Shown: piece by piece, positions 1-9,105 of the stretch
Layout: each line of letters begins with the position of its first letter
How positions within the stretch are numbered: position 1 is the stretch's first letter
Source: Lichenicoccus sp965276875
GTDB taxonomy: Bacteria; Pseudomonadota; Alphaproteobacteria; Acetobacterales; Acetobacteraceae
Direction of reading: 5' to 3'
Assembly (NCBI RefSeq): GCF_965276875.1
Contig: NZ_OZ255701.1
Location: forward strand, 1,178,001 to 1,242,000
DNA length: 64,000 bases
Program-made: the position numbers and the translations under genes
Notes under the pieces: generated by a model
What the model was told of the DNA's origin: nothing
The model's database searches: none
What the model saw: only the letters and a program-made list of their open reading frames with translations

Positions 1-443
1 TCAGCGAAAACGATGCGCGTGATTACGTGTTCGGCTACCTGGTCGCCAATGACGTCTCGGCTCGCGACTGGCAGTTCCATTCCTCGACTTTCACGATGGG
101 GAAGTCGTTCGACACGCATGGTCCGATCGGGCCTTGGATCGTGACGGCAGATGAAATTCCGGACCCGCATGCCTTGGCTCTTCGTTGCTACGTCAATGGT
201 GAGCTGCGCCAGGACAGCGTCACGAGCTGTATGATTGCGAATGTATGGCAGCAGATCGCATATCTGTCCTTGGCATTCACCTTGTATCCTGGCGATCTTA
301 TCGCGACCGGCACACCCGAAGGCGTGGGGATCGGCATGGATCCGCAAACCTTTCTCCGTCCAGGCGATGTAGTTCGTTGTGAAATCGACCGGATCGGCGC
401 AATTCAGAACACCGTCGTGGCGCCCTCCCGGGAGCGGTCCTGA
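1..443 (+). CDS. fumarylacetoacetate hydrolase family protein, 5' end missing
   Basis: The reading frame is open from the window edge (SENDARDYVFGYLVANDVS) and ends with TGA at 441-443, so only the C-terminal part of the gene is present. The NDVSARDWQ stretch, the GKSFDTHGPIGPW stretch and the GDLIATGTPEGVG stretch are the conserved core of the FAH family (fumarylacetoacetate hydrolase, 2-oxohept-3-ene-dioate hydratase or isomerase, acylpyruvate hydrolase). These enzymes use a bound divalent metal to cleave or isomerise 2-oxo acids late in aromatic ring catabolism. The exact substrate cannot be read from the fragment. A second, badly damaged FAH gene lies at 7760-8474, so this may be the working copy. 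Confidence 0.9.
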   Translation, partial: SENDARDYVFGYLVANDVSARDWQFHSSTFTMGKSFDTHGPIGPWIVTADEIPDPHALALRCYVNGELRQDSVTSCMIANVWQQIAYLSLAFTLYPGDLIATGTPEGVGIGMDPQTFLRPGDVVRCEIDRIGAIQNTVVAPSRERS

Positions 444-509
444 CCTCCATTGAGCGGCATCCGAAAGCGGACGACCGACGTTATCGAAGCACTCGGGCGC
501 GACGATCCC

Positions 510-629
510 TTCACCAACCACTTGACGCCGACCTCGGCTCGCTCGATCAACACCGTCGAGAGCTTCTCTGCCACCCTGACCAATCACAGGCTCAGGTGGC
601 GCGTGGTCCACTCCGCCGACGCCGTTTAG
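510..629 (+). pseudogene. IS630-type transposase C-terminal remnant
   Basis: A forward frame reading NHLTPTSARSINTVESFSA and ending at TAG 627-629 resembles the C-terminal HLTPTSASWLNxVExFF motif of IS630-family transposases (DDE fold). The Ser-Trp-Leu of the motif has become Arg-Ser-Ile and no start or N-terminal catalytic part is visible. I saw no inverted repeats. It is a degraded scrap marking past IS activity beside the FAH gene. Confidence 0.55.
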
Positions 630-671
630 GCGTGCGCACGCGCCGTGGGATGAGCACCGTCAGCGTGAAGG

Positions 672-1136
672 TTACGTGACAGGTTGCCCTGACCGCAGTT
701 CATCTTCCAGCGTGTCAAGATTTTCATAGAAGGCAATAAGGCTACGCTTGAGCTGTTCCACCACTTCCGGATCCAGGCTCCGCAGGCCAATCTGCTCTTG
801 ATGGATTGCAAGCGGGATTACCTGTTTCGCCAACGTCTGCCCAGCGCCGGTGAGGCTTATCGTGACTGTTCGGCCGTCGCTGCCAAGGCGCTCGCGAGAC
901 ACCAGGTCGTGCCGCATCATGGTGCTGACCATGCGCGAGAGGGTCGATATTTCGATGCTGGTCATCGCGCTAAGATCACTCAGGCTCTGGTCGTGTTGAT
1001 CGTGCAGAGCCACCAGGACCCGGTGCATTGAGACGGTGATGCCATAGGGCACTAGCCGGCGCGCGAACAGCTCGGCACTCCGCGTCCCGGCGCGATTCAG
1101 AAGATAGGCTACGCTGTCGGTTAGCCGATAGGTCAT
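672..1136 (-). CDS. MarR family transcriptional regulator
   Basis: A winged helix-turn-helix protein of about 154 residues, the usual MarR length. Residues around SLSDLSAMTSIEISTLSRMV form the recognition helix region, followed by the wing RERLGSDGRTVTISLT, which carries the family's D-x-R signature. I chose the ATG at 1134-1136 (MTYRLTD) with GAGG upstream; a TTG start at 1163 would add nine residues. It lies divergent from the flavin hydroxylase at 1523, and MarR proteins commonly control neighbouring aromatic degradation genes in response to phenolic ligands, so it is the likely local regulator. Ligand unknown. Confidence 0.9.
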   Translation of the reverse strand: MTYRLTDSVAYLLNRAGTRSAELFARRLVPYGITVSMHRVLVALHDQHDQSLSDLSAMTSIEISTLSRMVSTMMRHDLVSRERLGSDGRTVTISLTGAGQTLAKQVIPLAIHQEQIGLRSLDPEVVEQLKRSLIAFYENLDTLEDELRSGQPVT

Positions 1137-1206
1137 TGAAGCCTCAGCGATCGATCCAGACAAGAAGGAGGACTGAAACCATTGCGATTACGTATGAACA
1201 ATTCAC

Positions 1207-1218
1207 TTGCATGAGCAA
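1207..1218. promoter_or_regulatory. possible MarR operator (TTGC-N4-GCAA)
   Basis: The intergenic stretch 1137-1522 holds no convincing gene. Within it TTGCATGAGCAA is a short inverted repeat with a TTGC/GCAA core, the kind of site many MarR proteins bind. It lies about 70 bp upstream of the marR start and 305 bp upstream of the hydroxylase, so autoregulation is more plausible than direct control of the hydroxylase. Such a short repeat can occur by chance. Confidence 0.3.
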
Positions 1219-1522
1219 ATGATTTGGGCGCATGTGGTATCCAACAATCAAGAGCAAGGCTCGTCCATTGGCCGGACGGCCCATGAAGAACGACATGACA
1301 AATCTGCCTTCGCAATGGCAATCGATCTGACTGACCTGAACCAGTGCTTTGACATTGAGCGGTAAACATTGCCACCTGGTATGTGAAGATCTTGGCGTGA
1401 CAGTTGCGGGCCGGCATCGCGTGATGATTGATCTTGCCTCGGACAAATTCAAGGCTCGTCGTGCCTAAGGCATACCAGATCAAGCGAGTGGATCATCAAC
1501 GGCGTATCGAGGAGCCCCGACC

Positions 1523-2770
1523 ATGAACCAGTCCATAATGGAGCCTTCCCGAATCGTTTCCGCGTCTGTGCAACGCTCGCTGCCTCCAAGGCCCTCGCCA
1601 GCGACATTGCAGAACCGGATGGCGGAACTGGTGCCAGCTTTCAGGTCGCGCGCCTTGGCGGCGGAACAGGCAGGTCGGGTTCCGGTCGAGAACCTTGTTG
1701 CTTTGCGCGAGGCTGGGCTTTACCGGATCGTGCAGCCGGCGATGTTCGGCGGTTACGAGCATGATTTCTCTGTGCTCGCCGATCTGGTGATGGAGGCCGC
1801 CAAGGGCTGTCCGTCGACAGGCTGGGTGTATGGCCTCTATGCGGCTCACCAGTGGCTGGTCGCAAGCTTCCCCGAGCAGGCGCAACACGACGTCTGGGGC
1901 GCCGATCCTGGTGCTGCGCTGTGCGGTTCGTACGCGCCGGCCGGCAAGGCGGAATTGGTGGAGAACGGCTACAAGCTCAACGGCCGTTGGCGATTCGCCA
2001 GTGGCTGCGATGGCGCACAGTGGGCAGTGTGCGCCTCCATGCTGCCGCCTGGTGCCGACGGCAAGTCTGCCGGGCCGGCATTCTTCCTCGTTCCGGCGAT
2101 CGACTACATGATCGACGGCAAATGGGCGACGGCGGGTCTCGGCGCCACGGGAAGCAAGGCGCTGGTGCTGGAGGACGTGTTCGTGCCGCGGCACCGGATG
2201 CTGACATTTCGCGAGACAACTTCTGGCCAAACCCCAGGCCGGGCCTTGCACGACAATCCCGGGTTTGGCATTCCCATGCTCTGCCAAATTCCATCCTGCC
2301 TGGCCGCAACCGCGGTGGGTGCGGCCGCCGGAGCGCTGGACTGCTACCTCGATAGCACCAGCAATCGGGTGACCCGCGGCGCGGTTGCCGGCGGCGCCAA
2401 CCGGATGGCCGAATTCTCCACAATTCAGTTGCGTGTGGCAGAGGCAGCCGCTTCAATTGACTGCGCCCGTGACCTGCTGATCCGCGACTTGAGCCGACGC
2501 TCCGCCGCAGCGCGGGCCGGCGAAGAGATTACCGTCGAGGACCACATCAACAGCCGTCGCGGCCAGGCTTTCTCGGTCTCCCTCGCGATCCGCGCCGTCG
2601 ATGCGCTGAACGCCTCAACTGGCGGCTACGGCTTGGCCCTCATCAATCCCGTCCAGCGTGCCTGGCGCGACGCCAATGCGGTAGGTCGGCACATCAGCCT
2701 CAACTGGGACTCGGTCGGCACCATGGTCGGGCAAATGGCGCTGGGGCTCGAACCCAAAGGCCAATATTAA
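1523..2770 (+). CDS. group D flavin-dependent monooxygenase (acyl-CoA dehydrogenase fold)
   Basis: A 415-residue protein of the acyl-CoA dehydrogenase superfamily, in the branch of two-component flavin hydroxylases (HsaA, HpaH/C2 and relatives) that use reduced flavin from a partner reductase to hydroxylate phenols. The GWVYGLYAAHQWL segment, the SGCDGAQWAV segment and the C-terminal HISLNWDSVGTMVGQ followed by LGLEPKGQY are typical of that branch rather than of true acyl-CoA dehydrogenases. AGGAG at 1509-1513 lies ahead of the ATG. No flavin reductase gene is adjacent; the nitroreductase-type protein at 5743 is a poor substitute. Next to a resorcylate decarboxylase remnant and an aromatic acid transporter, a role in hydroxylating a phenolic acid or resorcinol is inferred. 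Confidence 0.85.
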   Translation: MNQSIMEPSRIVSASVQRSLPPRPSPATLQNRMAELVPAFRSRALAAEQAGRVPVENLVALREAGLYRIVQPAMFGGYEHDFSVLADLVMEAAKGCPSTGWVYGLYAAHQWLVASFPEQAQHDVWGADPGAALCGSYAPAGKAELVENGYKLNGRWRFASGCDGAQWAVCASMLPPGADGKSAGPAFFLVPAIDYMIDGKWATAGLGATGSKALVLEDVFVPRHRMLTFRETTSGQTPGRALHDNPGFGIPMLCQIPSCLAATAVGAAAGALDCYLDSTSNRVTRGAVAGGANRMAEFSTIQLRVAEAAASIDCARDLLIRDLSRRSAAARAGEEITVEDHINSRRGQAFSVSLAIRAVDALNASTGGYGLALINPVQRAWRDANAVGRHISLNWDSVGTMVGQMALGLEPKGQY

Positions 2771-2805
2771 GGCAGCACAGCCATATTCCTTCGAGGAAAT
2801 CGCGC

Positions 2806-3561
2806 ATGAAAGGCAAGATCGGACTTGAGGAGCATTTCGCGCTCGAGGAGACGCTATCCGAATCGCTGGACGTCATGCCGCAGGTGGTCTGGCCCGAATT
2901 GCGCGATCGTCTCCTGGACATCCAGGAGACTCGGCTGCGACAAATGGATGCGCGCGGGATGGAGATGATGTTGCTCTCCCTCAATGCGCCCACGGTGCAG
3001 GCGGTGGCGAGTGTGACCAACGCCCGCGAGCTCTCGGAACGCGCCAACGACTTCCTGGCCGAACAGGTGATACGCCGACCGGATCGATTTCAGGGGCTTG
3101 CGGCGCTGCCGATGCAGGATCCGGAGCTGGCGGCGCGTGAGCTGCAGCGTTGCGTAGGCCAGCTCGGCTTCAAGGGCGCGCTCGTGAACGGCTTTTCCGA
3201 AGTCAGCGATGTCGACGGCCCGGTCTATTATGACCTGCCGCAATATTTGCCGTTCTGGGCCGAAGTCGAGTCGCTCGCCATCCCGTTCTACCTGCATCCA
3301 CGCAATCCGCTCGCAGCCGATGCCCGGATCTACAAAGGCCACCCCTGGCTGCTTGGGCCAACATGGGCGTTCGGCCAGGAGACGGCAGTGCATGCCTTGC
3401 GCCTGATGGCGTCAGGTCTGTTCGACCACCATCCGGAGCTGTCGATCATCCTGGGCCATATGGGTGAGGGCCTGCCGTATAGCATGTGGAGGATCGACAA
3501 CCGCAACGCCTGGATGAAGGTCAAGCCGTCCTATCCCGCGCAGGGTCCCGCTGGGCCATGA
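2806..3561 (+). pseudogene. gamma-resorcylate decarboxylase, C-terminally truncated
   Basis: An amidohydrolase-2 family protein very like gamma-resorcylate (2,6-dihydroxybenzoate) decarboxylase, which removes CO2 from 2,6-dihydroxybenzoate to give resorcinol. Metal ligands Glu8 and His10 (LEEHF) and His164 (YLHPRNP) and the LGHMGEG histidine are present. The family is about 325 residues long; this protein stops at 251, just after the NRNAWMKV segment, and lacks the FHITTSG and STDWP segments that carry the catalytic and metal-binding aspartate (Asp287 in the Rhizobium enzyme). The missing part is not found in any frame before the next gene, so this is a deletion rather than a simple frameshift. 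Probably inactive. Confidence 0.8.
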
Positions 3562-3636
3562 GCGGGGTGCCACCCAAAATCTCTCTGATGCCTCAGGCGG
3601 ACGTTCAAGATCCTCCGATGCGCACTGGAAACGTCC

Positions 3637-4995
3637 ATGTCAGATCCAAAACCTATCGACGGCCGCGAGGAGCTTGCCGCGGCGCGGCTTGGTTCTCTGC
3701 ATATACGGCTTGGCGCGCTGATGGCGCTCCTGACGTTCTTTGACGGCTACGACACCTTCAACCCGGCTTACGTCATCCACTACGTCATGCGTCCCTGGCA
3801 CCTCCAGCCCGCGCAGGCGGGGCTCCTGGTGTCCAGCGGGCTGGCCGGCTTCCTGATCGGCACGCTGACGCATGGGCCGATTGCCGACCGTTTCGGCCGC
3901 CGCGGCACCCTGATTGGCGGGTTGGGGATTGCCGGCCTGTTCACCCTGGCAACGCCAGTTCTCGGCAACTCGTTTGGGGCGTTCTGCCTGCTTCGTGTCC
4001 TGACCGGCCTTGGTCTAGGCGTGTTGCTGCCGCTGGCCACCACCTATATCAACGAGTTGGCGCCACGCCGGGTAGCGAACCGGTTCGCCATATGGGGCGT
4101 CGGCCTCGGGTGGGCGCTCGGCGGCACCGTAGCCGGCCTGATCGGCGTGTTCCTCACCCCGGCGCATTGTTGGAGGGTACTCTACTGGATCGGCGCGCTC
4201 TCAATCCCGCTTGCCCTCGTACTGCCGCTTTTGCTGCCGGAGTCGATCCAATTCCTGATCGCCCGCGGTCGCACCGACGACGTGAGGGCACTGCTGACCC
4301 GGCTGCGACCAGAACGCGCGATGCTCTATCGCGCTGCGGTGTTCCGGCAACCTGACAATGCGGCGGCGGCCGGATCCGTTGCAGTCCTGCTGTCAGCGCG
4401 TTATCGGCGCACCAGCCTGACCATCTGGCTCACGGCTTTCCTGAGCCTGTTCTGCATCTTCGGCCTCTCCGGCTGGGTTCCGACCGTAATGATGCGTCGC
4501 GGCGAGAGCTTCGGGGCCAGCTTCGGCTTCGGCGCCTTGTTGCAGATCATCTCCTTTGTGGGCGGCCTTGCCTGCGGCTACGTTGCCGACCGGCACGGCT
4601 CCAACCGCGCGGCCTTGGCATTCTGGTGGACCATAGGCGGCGCGGCCGTGCTGTTCCTGTTCGTCTCCAACAGCCACCTTGGCAATCTGATCGGGATCGC
4701 CGCAGCCGGCTTCTTTGCCATGGGCCCAATGTTCGTGCTGAACAATTTGACTGCCCAGTCCTATGAAACCGGGCTTCGTGCCAGCGCGGTTGGCCTTGAA
4801 CTCGGGATCGGCCGGTTCGGGGCGATCCTCGGGCCGTTCGTCATCGGCGTGCTGCAGCAGACTTTTCATGGATCGGGTGCCGTATTCATTGCCATCGGGT
4901 GCGCCGCGTTGATGGCCGGCGCCGCGATCCTGCTGCTGGGACGTGAGCAAAAGCCTGCCGCGGGCTTTGCCGTGCCCCCTGCACTCCATGGCTAG
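3637..4995 (+). CDS. MFS aromatic acid:H+ symporter (AAHS family)
   Basis: A 452-residue membrane protein with twelve predicted hydrophobic segments. The FFDGYD motif in the first helix is the D-G-x-D signature that PcaK and other aromatic acid:H+ symporters need for transport, and GPIADRFGRRGTL is the MFS loop 2-3 motif. It sits in the inner membrane and should import a benzoate-like or resorcylate-like anion with protons. It follows the truncated resorcylate decarboxylase, consistent with a former dihydroxybenzoate uptake and breakdown operon. GGAAA precedes the ATG at 3637. Intact, unlike its neighbours. Confidence 0.88.
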   Translation: MSDPKPIDGREELAAARLGSLHIRLGALMALLTFFDGYDTFNPAYVIHYVMRPWHLQPAQAGLLVSSGLAGFLIGTLTHGPIADRFGRRGTLIGGLGIAGLFTLATPVLGNSFGAFCLLRVLTGLGLGVLLPLATTYINELAPRRVANRFAIWGVGLGWALGGTVAGLIGVFLTPAHCWRVLYWIGALSIPLALVLPLLLPESIQFLIARGRTDDVRALLTRLRPERAMLYRAAVFRQPDNAAAAGSVAVLLSARYRRTSLTIWLTAFLSLFCIFGLSGWVPTVMMRRGESFGASFGFGALLQIISFVGGLACGYVADRHGSNRAALAFWWTIGGAAVLFLFVSNSHLGNLIGIAAAGFFAMGPMFVLNNLTAQSYETGLRASAVGLELGIGRFGAILGPFVIGVLQQTFHGSGAVFIAIGCAALMAGAAILLLGREQKPAAGFAVPPALHG

Positions 4996-4998
4996 CGC

Positions 4999-5652
4999 CC
5001 CGATCACGCGGCGCCAGATGGCGTGACCCTAATCGACACCGCCGACCAGTACGGTATGGGCCATAAAGAAGTGCTGATTGGCGAGGCGATCAGGCATCGC
5101 CCTCGTTACAGTTCCCTGCTCAGCGCAAAGTTCGGAAGTCTCCGCAACGTCTGGATTCGGGCAGACAGCTTCGACCGCCAGCCAAAGGCGGTCAAAACGT
5201 TCGTTGCATCTTCCAAGACCCGTCTCGGCGTCGATCATAGCGACATCTACCGGCCTGCGCGGCTTAATCCGGACGTGCCGATCTTCGAGGGACCGATCCT
5301 GGAGGCCTGTCGCCGGCATGATATCGGCATCACCGCGTTCGGCGTGCTGGCGCGTGGCCTGATCAGCGGCCACTGGCAGAAGATTTCGGTTGCAAACGTC
5401 GCCGAAGCGCGTGAACAGGGTTCGCGCCTCCTCGACACCATGCTGGAGCGCAACCTCACGTTGGTCGAGGCGATGCGGCATACCGCGCAGGCCGACAGGA
5501 TCACCGTGGCACAGATCGCGATCGCCTGGGTGGCGGCGCAGGGCAAGGAGATTGTGCCCCTGATCGGCGCACGCCGCAAAGAGCGCCTCGACGAGGCGGT
5601 CGGCGCCGCCGATGATCTTGCGTCTATCGAGCAGTTCCTCAATCCGGTATGA
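4999..5652 (+). pseudogene. aldo-keto reductase, N-terminal and internal deletions
   Basis: The sequence reads GVTLIDTADQYGMGHKE, with the conserved Asp and Tyr of the aldo-keto reductase active site, then SAKFG with the active-site Lys. It continues to SDIYRPARLNPDVPI and jumps directly to FEGPILEACRRHDIGITAFG. In the family these two segments are separated by about fifty residues forming part of the barrel (the stretch with VRHIGLSE), so an in-frame deletion is evident near 5285. The first 40-50 residues, including strand 1, are also missing. The remaining open frame is about 209 residues against a normal 320-330. It would not fold as a complete barrel. Confidence 0.75.
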
Positions 5653-5742
5653 CTGACCCGCGACGAGCTTGGTACCGGCGTGCGCATCCATCAGAACGCG
5701 CACTTGCGTCGCCTTCAATAGCATCCAGGAATGGAACCCCTC

Positions 5743-6342
5743 ATGACCACTGCCGCCAACGGACGCACCGCCGATTACCCGATCGACCCGATCTTTCTCG
5801 AGCGCTGGTCGCCACGGGCTTTCACCGGCGAGACCATTGCCGAGCATGACTTGATGACGATGCTGGAAGCCGGACGTTGGGCAGCGTCCTCGTACAACTC
5901 CCAGCCTTGGCGCTTCCTCTATGCAATTCGCGACACGCCGAGCTGGCAGAAGTTCTTCGGGCTGCTGCTGCCTAACAACCAGAGCTGGGCCAAGGATGCC
6001 TCCGCGCTGGTGGTCATGGTGTCGAACTCGATGATGCGTCCGCCCGGCGCCGATAAGGACGTGCCGTCCCACAGCCACTCCTTCGACGCAGGCACGGCCT
6101 CCGGCTACGTCGCGCTGCAGGCGGTCAAGATGGGCTGGCACCTGCATGGCATGGTGGGCCTCGACATGCAGCGGGCGTTTACCGAGCTCAATGTGCCACA
6201 GGGCTACCGTGTAGAAGCCGCTTACGCCGTCGGCCGCCTTGGCGACAAGACGAAACTGGCCGAGCCGATGCGCTCGCGCGAGGAGCCGCGTCCGCGCAAC
6301 CCGCTGACCAAGACGGCCTTTGAGGGCGGCTTTCCGGCCTGA
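5743..6342 (+). CDS. nitroreductase family FMN oxidoreductase
   Basis: A protein of about 200 residues with the nitroreductase signatures RWSPRAFTGE (FMN phosphate contacts), AGRWAASSYNSQPWRF and the late AAYAVGRLGDK segment. Such enzymes are homodimers that use NAD(P)H and FMN to reduce nitro groups, quinones or activated double bonds in the cytoplasm. I prefer the ATG at 5743, which has AGGA upstream; an in-frame ATG at 5731 would add four residues but lies directly against that AGGA. It is intact, although genes on both sides are broken. The natural substrate is unknown; a quinone or other ring intermediate is a reasonable guess from the context. Confidence 0.87.
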   Translation: MTTAANGRTADYPIDPIFLERWSPRAFTGETIAEHDLMTMLEAGRWAASSYNSQPWRFLYAIRDTPSWQKFFGLLLPNNQSWAKDASALVVMVSNSMMRPPGADKDVPSHSHSFDAGTASGYVALQAVKMGWHLHGMVGLDMQRAFTELNVPQGYRVEAAYAVGRLGDKTKLAEPMRSREEPRPRNPLTKTAFEGGFPA

Positions 6343-6394
6343 ACCGCTACCGAACGTGATGTTGCACCGGGTAATTCGGGGCGATCCTCAGCCG

Positions 6395-7097
6395 ATGGAC
6401 CACGTCATGCGCGTCGGTGTTGTGATGATCTCGGATTTCACCTGTCCCTGGTGCTTCATCGGGCATGCCCAACTCGTCGACGCAATCGCTGGCATGCCGG
6501 CCGACATCGCCGTCGACGCTGACTACGGACCGTTCGAACTCAATCCCGGCCTGCCTGCGGAGGGCATGGACCGCACGACACTGCGGGCTGCCAAGTTCGG
6601 GCCGGATAGGGCGAGGGCGCTCGACGCGCGCATCATGTCCGCGAGTGCAGGCACGGGTGCCGTGTTCAATTATAATCGCATGCAACGCGTGCCGAACACG
6701 ACCCTGGCCCACCGGCTCATGCAGGGCGGCCGATCCGGCTACGCGAACGGCGCTCGCCGAGCGGATTTTCGCCAGCTACTTCACCGAGGGGCAGGATCTC
6801 TCCAACGCAGGGGTCCTGCGTCGCATCGCCCTTACTACCAATATCGATGCCGCAACGGTTGATGCCGTGCTCTCGGACGGGTTGGGTGCCGCGGAGGTTC
6901 GTGCGGCCCAGCAGCATGCCTCGATGACGGTGGCGGGCGGCATACCTCAGCTCGAAATCGGCAAAATGACCGTCTCGGGCGCCCAGCCGCGGTACGTCAT
7001 TGAACGCGCCCTGCTGCAAGCCGCTGGCGACCGTGCCCCCCAACGGTTGAGCCGTCATGCGATCAGTCGGCGGGTTGCAGGCAGGCATGGAAGCTGA
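6395..7097 (+). pseudogene. DsbA/FrnE-like thioredoxin-fold oxidoreductase, frameshifted
   Basis: The first part (MRVGVVMISDFTCPWCFIG onward) shows the CPWC redox motif of the FrnE/2-hydroxychromene-2-carboxylate isomerase group within the DsbA family. After HRLMQGG, near 6722-6735, the frame is lost. The continuation lies in the next frame as ALAERIFASYFTEGQDLSNA and later VSGAQPRYVIERALLQ, the expected C-terminal half. A one-base indel therefore splits the gene. The same type of lesion recurs in several neighbours, which fits decay, but a consensus error at this point cannot be excluded from sequence alone. Confidence 0.75.
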
Positions 7098-7440
7098 CGA
7101 ACCGCCAGGCACCGTCCTGCAGACGCGCAACCTGGGTGGCGAACGCCCGCATCTAACGCAGCGCCTGACCGGGTGGCTGCAGCGTATTGATCAGTGGTCC
7201 GGTCAATACGGCCGTGTCGCCATAGATGCGCCCATCGAGACCGGGACGTTCCACCGCAACGAACTTGCGGCGTGATTCGGTGTGATGCAGCAGGGCCTGC
7301 TTGTCCTGAACGAGTCCCATGGCATGCACGTGAACGATGTCGTCTGCGAACATTCGCTGAAGGGCGGCCATGTCGAGCGCGACCAGGGCGACGGCACGGC
7401 GGTCCTCAAAATCCTTGACGTCATTGACAGGATCACGACT
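7063..7440 (-). pseudogene. NTF2/SnoaL-like protein with in-frame stop
   Basis: On the minus strand the frame reads DFEDRRAVALVALDMAALQ, then MFADDIVHVHAMG and QALLHHTESRRKFVAVERPG, a recognisable NTF2-like (DUF4440/SnoaL) alpha+beta barrel fragment. A TAG at 7153-7155 interrupts it, and the same frame continues for 29 codons (MRAFATQVARLQDGAWRFVS) to TGA at 7063-7065. No convincing start codon with a ribosome binding site is visible upstream. The gene overlaps the end of the preceding plus-strand pseudogene by about 35 bp. Function before decay unknown. Confidence 0.65.
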
Positions 7441-7442
7441 TC

Positions 7443-7697
7443 GTGTTCACGGCGACGGCGCACGCAAGCTCTCGGTCCGTCTCCTTCAGCCGCCAACTGA
7501 TCGACGAAATCAGGCGCTATCGCGCAAGTATCGCCGACATACCCTCGGTCTGGGTCGAGAGCGCAGAGTTCTGGCCGATCATCGACGCCAACCGCTCTCG
7601 TGCCGGGGCGTTCGCGTCGACACGGTTTGCACAGCTAGCGGACCAGCGATCGCTGCTGATCATGGCGAGCGTTTCTAAGACGTATGATCCATTTTGA
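7443..7697 (+). other. unassigned short open frame, 84 codons
   Basis: An open frame ending FAQLADQRSLLIMASVSKTYDPF followed by TGA at 7695-7697. I do not recognise the family. It lies between two pseudogenes, has no good ribosome binding site and may be a fragment of a longer lost gene or a chance frame. Nothing else is visible in 7441-7759. Confidence 0.2.
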
Positions 7698-7759
7698 CTA
7701 AGAATCTATATGGCAGCACTTGGTCATTGCTGAACTCCATGGTGAACGTGAAGCGCCAC

Positions 7760-8474
7760 TCAGGTTTCCTGCGCAACCGGGTTGATCAGGCTCCCTAGCT
7801 TCTCCACCTCGACGCTGACCTTGTCGCCCTCTTTCATCTACAATGGCGGTATACGACGTGAGCCGACGCCGCCGAGCATCCCCGTCGCGATGACATCCCC
7901 TGGCTTCAGATAGGTGTAGCGCAAGCAATAGGAGATGAGCTACGGAATGTTGAAGATGAGGTCGCTGAGATGAGCCGACTGCGCCGTCTGGCCATTCAGG
8001 CGGGTCTCACACCTTGAGGTCGGTATCACCGACCTCGTCAGCTTTGATAATGAATGGGTGCCGCGCCTGGCGCCCGATTACGACAGCGATCTCGCCTTCA
8101 AATCGAAGGTCTCGGAGCAGCGCGGGCGCAGGACAGGCTTGCCTGCGGCGACCAGGGAATCGAGGCTGCGCGTGAACAGAATCGGGTTTTTCGGCTCCTC
8201 GTTCCTGGTCTCGCCTGCGTGATCGCGATAATTGATCCCGACGCAGATGATTTTGCTGAACACGTCCGTCGGCACGGCAAGCTGTACCGACGAGAGCGGC
8301 ACGACCTCCGACGCATCCGGGATCGCCCGGCGAAGCTCTGCAACAGAATGCGTGATTAACGAGAATCGGGTGGTGGCGGACTCCCCTCTCGCCATCCACC
8401 AATGATATGCACGCCCTTGTCATCCACAATGCCATCAGCGCACCGCCCCAGCCGCGCGACTCTTACCATTTCAT
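7760..8474 (-). pseudogene. fumarylacetoacetate hydrolase family protein, multiply disrupted
   Basis: Reading leftwards, AAGGAAG precedes an ATG at 8472-8474 whose frame is lost after three codons. One base is missing in the expected start MKLVRVARLG; the reading resumes in another frame as DGIVDDKGVHIIGG. A second shift near 8385 leads to PTDVFSKIICVGINYRDHAG. A third near 8100 leads to FEGEIAVVIGRQARHP. The central segment with the NDVSARDW core is absent. The C-terminal part (TRLNGQTAQSAHLSDLIFNI, YLKPGDVIATGMLGGVG) contains two in-frame TAG codons before the final TGA at 7760-7762. Clearly dead; it once encoded an enzyme related to the intact FAH protein at the left edge. Confidence 0.85.
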
Positions 8475-8519
8475 GGGCACCATCTTCCTTTGAAGCGCAT
8501 CCGACCTCGGCAGACCGAT

Positions 8520-9105
8520 TCAGGACTTGCGGTGCTTGACGAAAAACTCTTCCGGATCGATTTCGGTGCCAGACGGGTTCGCCTTGAACGCATCCGACGA
8601 CATGAACGCGACCATCGCTTCCAGCGTCGGATAATTCTGGGCCCTAATTTCGACGTTGTTGCCGTCCGGATCACGGTAGTACAAGCTTGTCATCGGACCG
8701 TGGTCGCTGCTCCGGTGAGGCTTCAGCCCCTTCTCCTCGAGTTCAGCGTATTTGTCGCACAACTCCGCAAAGCTACCGACGGTGAGCTGCATGTGATGCA
8801 GGCCGGGTGAGCCCTTCGGCACCTCAAGCGCCGTACAGCGCTGTTCGAAAATGCCAATGGTCTGGACATAGGGAAAGGCGAGCGACAGCCTGAAGAAGCC
8901 CATTTTCAGGTCGGAAGCCCGGGTCTGGCCACCCAGATCGAGCGGCTTGTTCCCCTCCGGCGGCGCATGCTCGAAAAGCGGTGACACGCCCAGCACCATG
9001 GCATACTAGGGCTTCATCTTCTCGATCTGGCCGGTCTTCAGGATCGTCTCGCTGATCTTCAGCGCGGAGGTCGGTCACGGCGGGATCAGATGATGCGACG
9101 TCCAT
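8520..9105 (-). pseudogene. VOC (glyoxalase/dioxygenase fold) protein with frameshift and nonsense codon
   Basis: GAGAGGAG at about 9111-9119 precedes an ATG at 9103-9105 (MDVASSDPAVTDLRA). The frame shifts near 9075 and continues as LKISETILKTGQIEKMKP, then meets TAG where the family has tryptophan (KMKPWYAMVLG). After that it is open to the end at 8520: FEQRCTALEVPKGSPGLHHM, then DHGPMTSLYYRDPDGNNVEI. The HHM and DPDGNxxE elements are the metal-site strands of vicinal oxygen chelate proteins, such as extradiol dioxygenase-like enzymes of aromatic catabolism. Initiation at the internal ATG 8997-8999 would lack the first module strand. Considered inactive. Confidence 0.8.

Noticed and set aside
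1133..1483. Minus-strand frames of about 100-116 codons in the marR upstream region
   Set aside because: No family resemblance, no ribosome binding site and overlap with the divergent promoter region.
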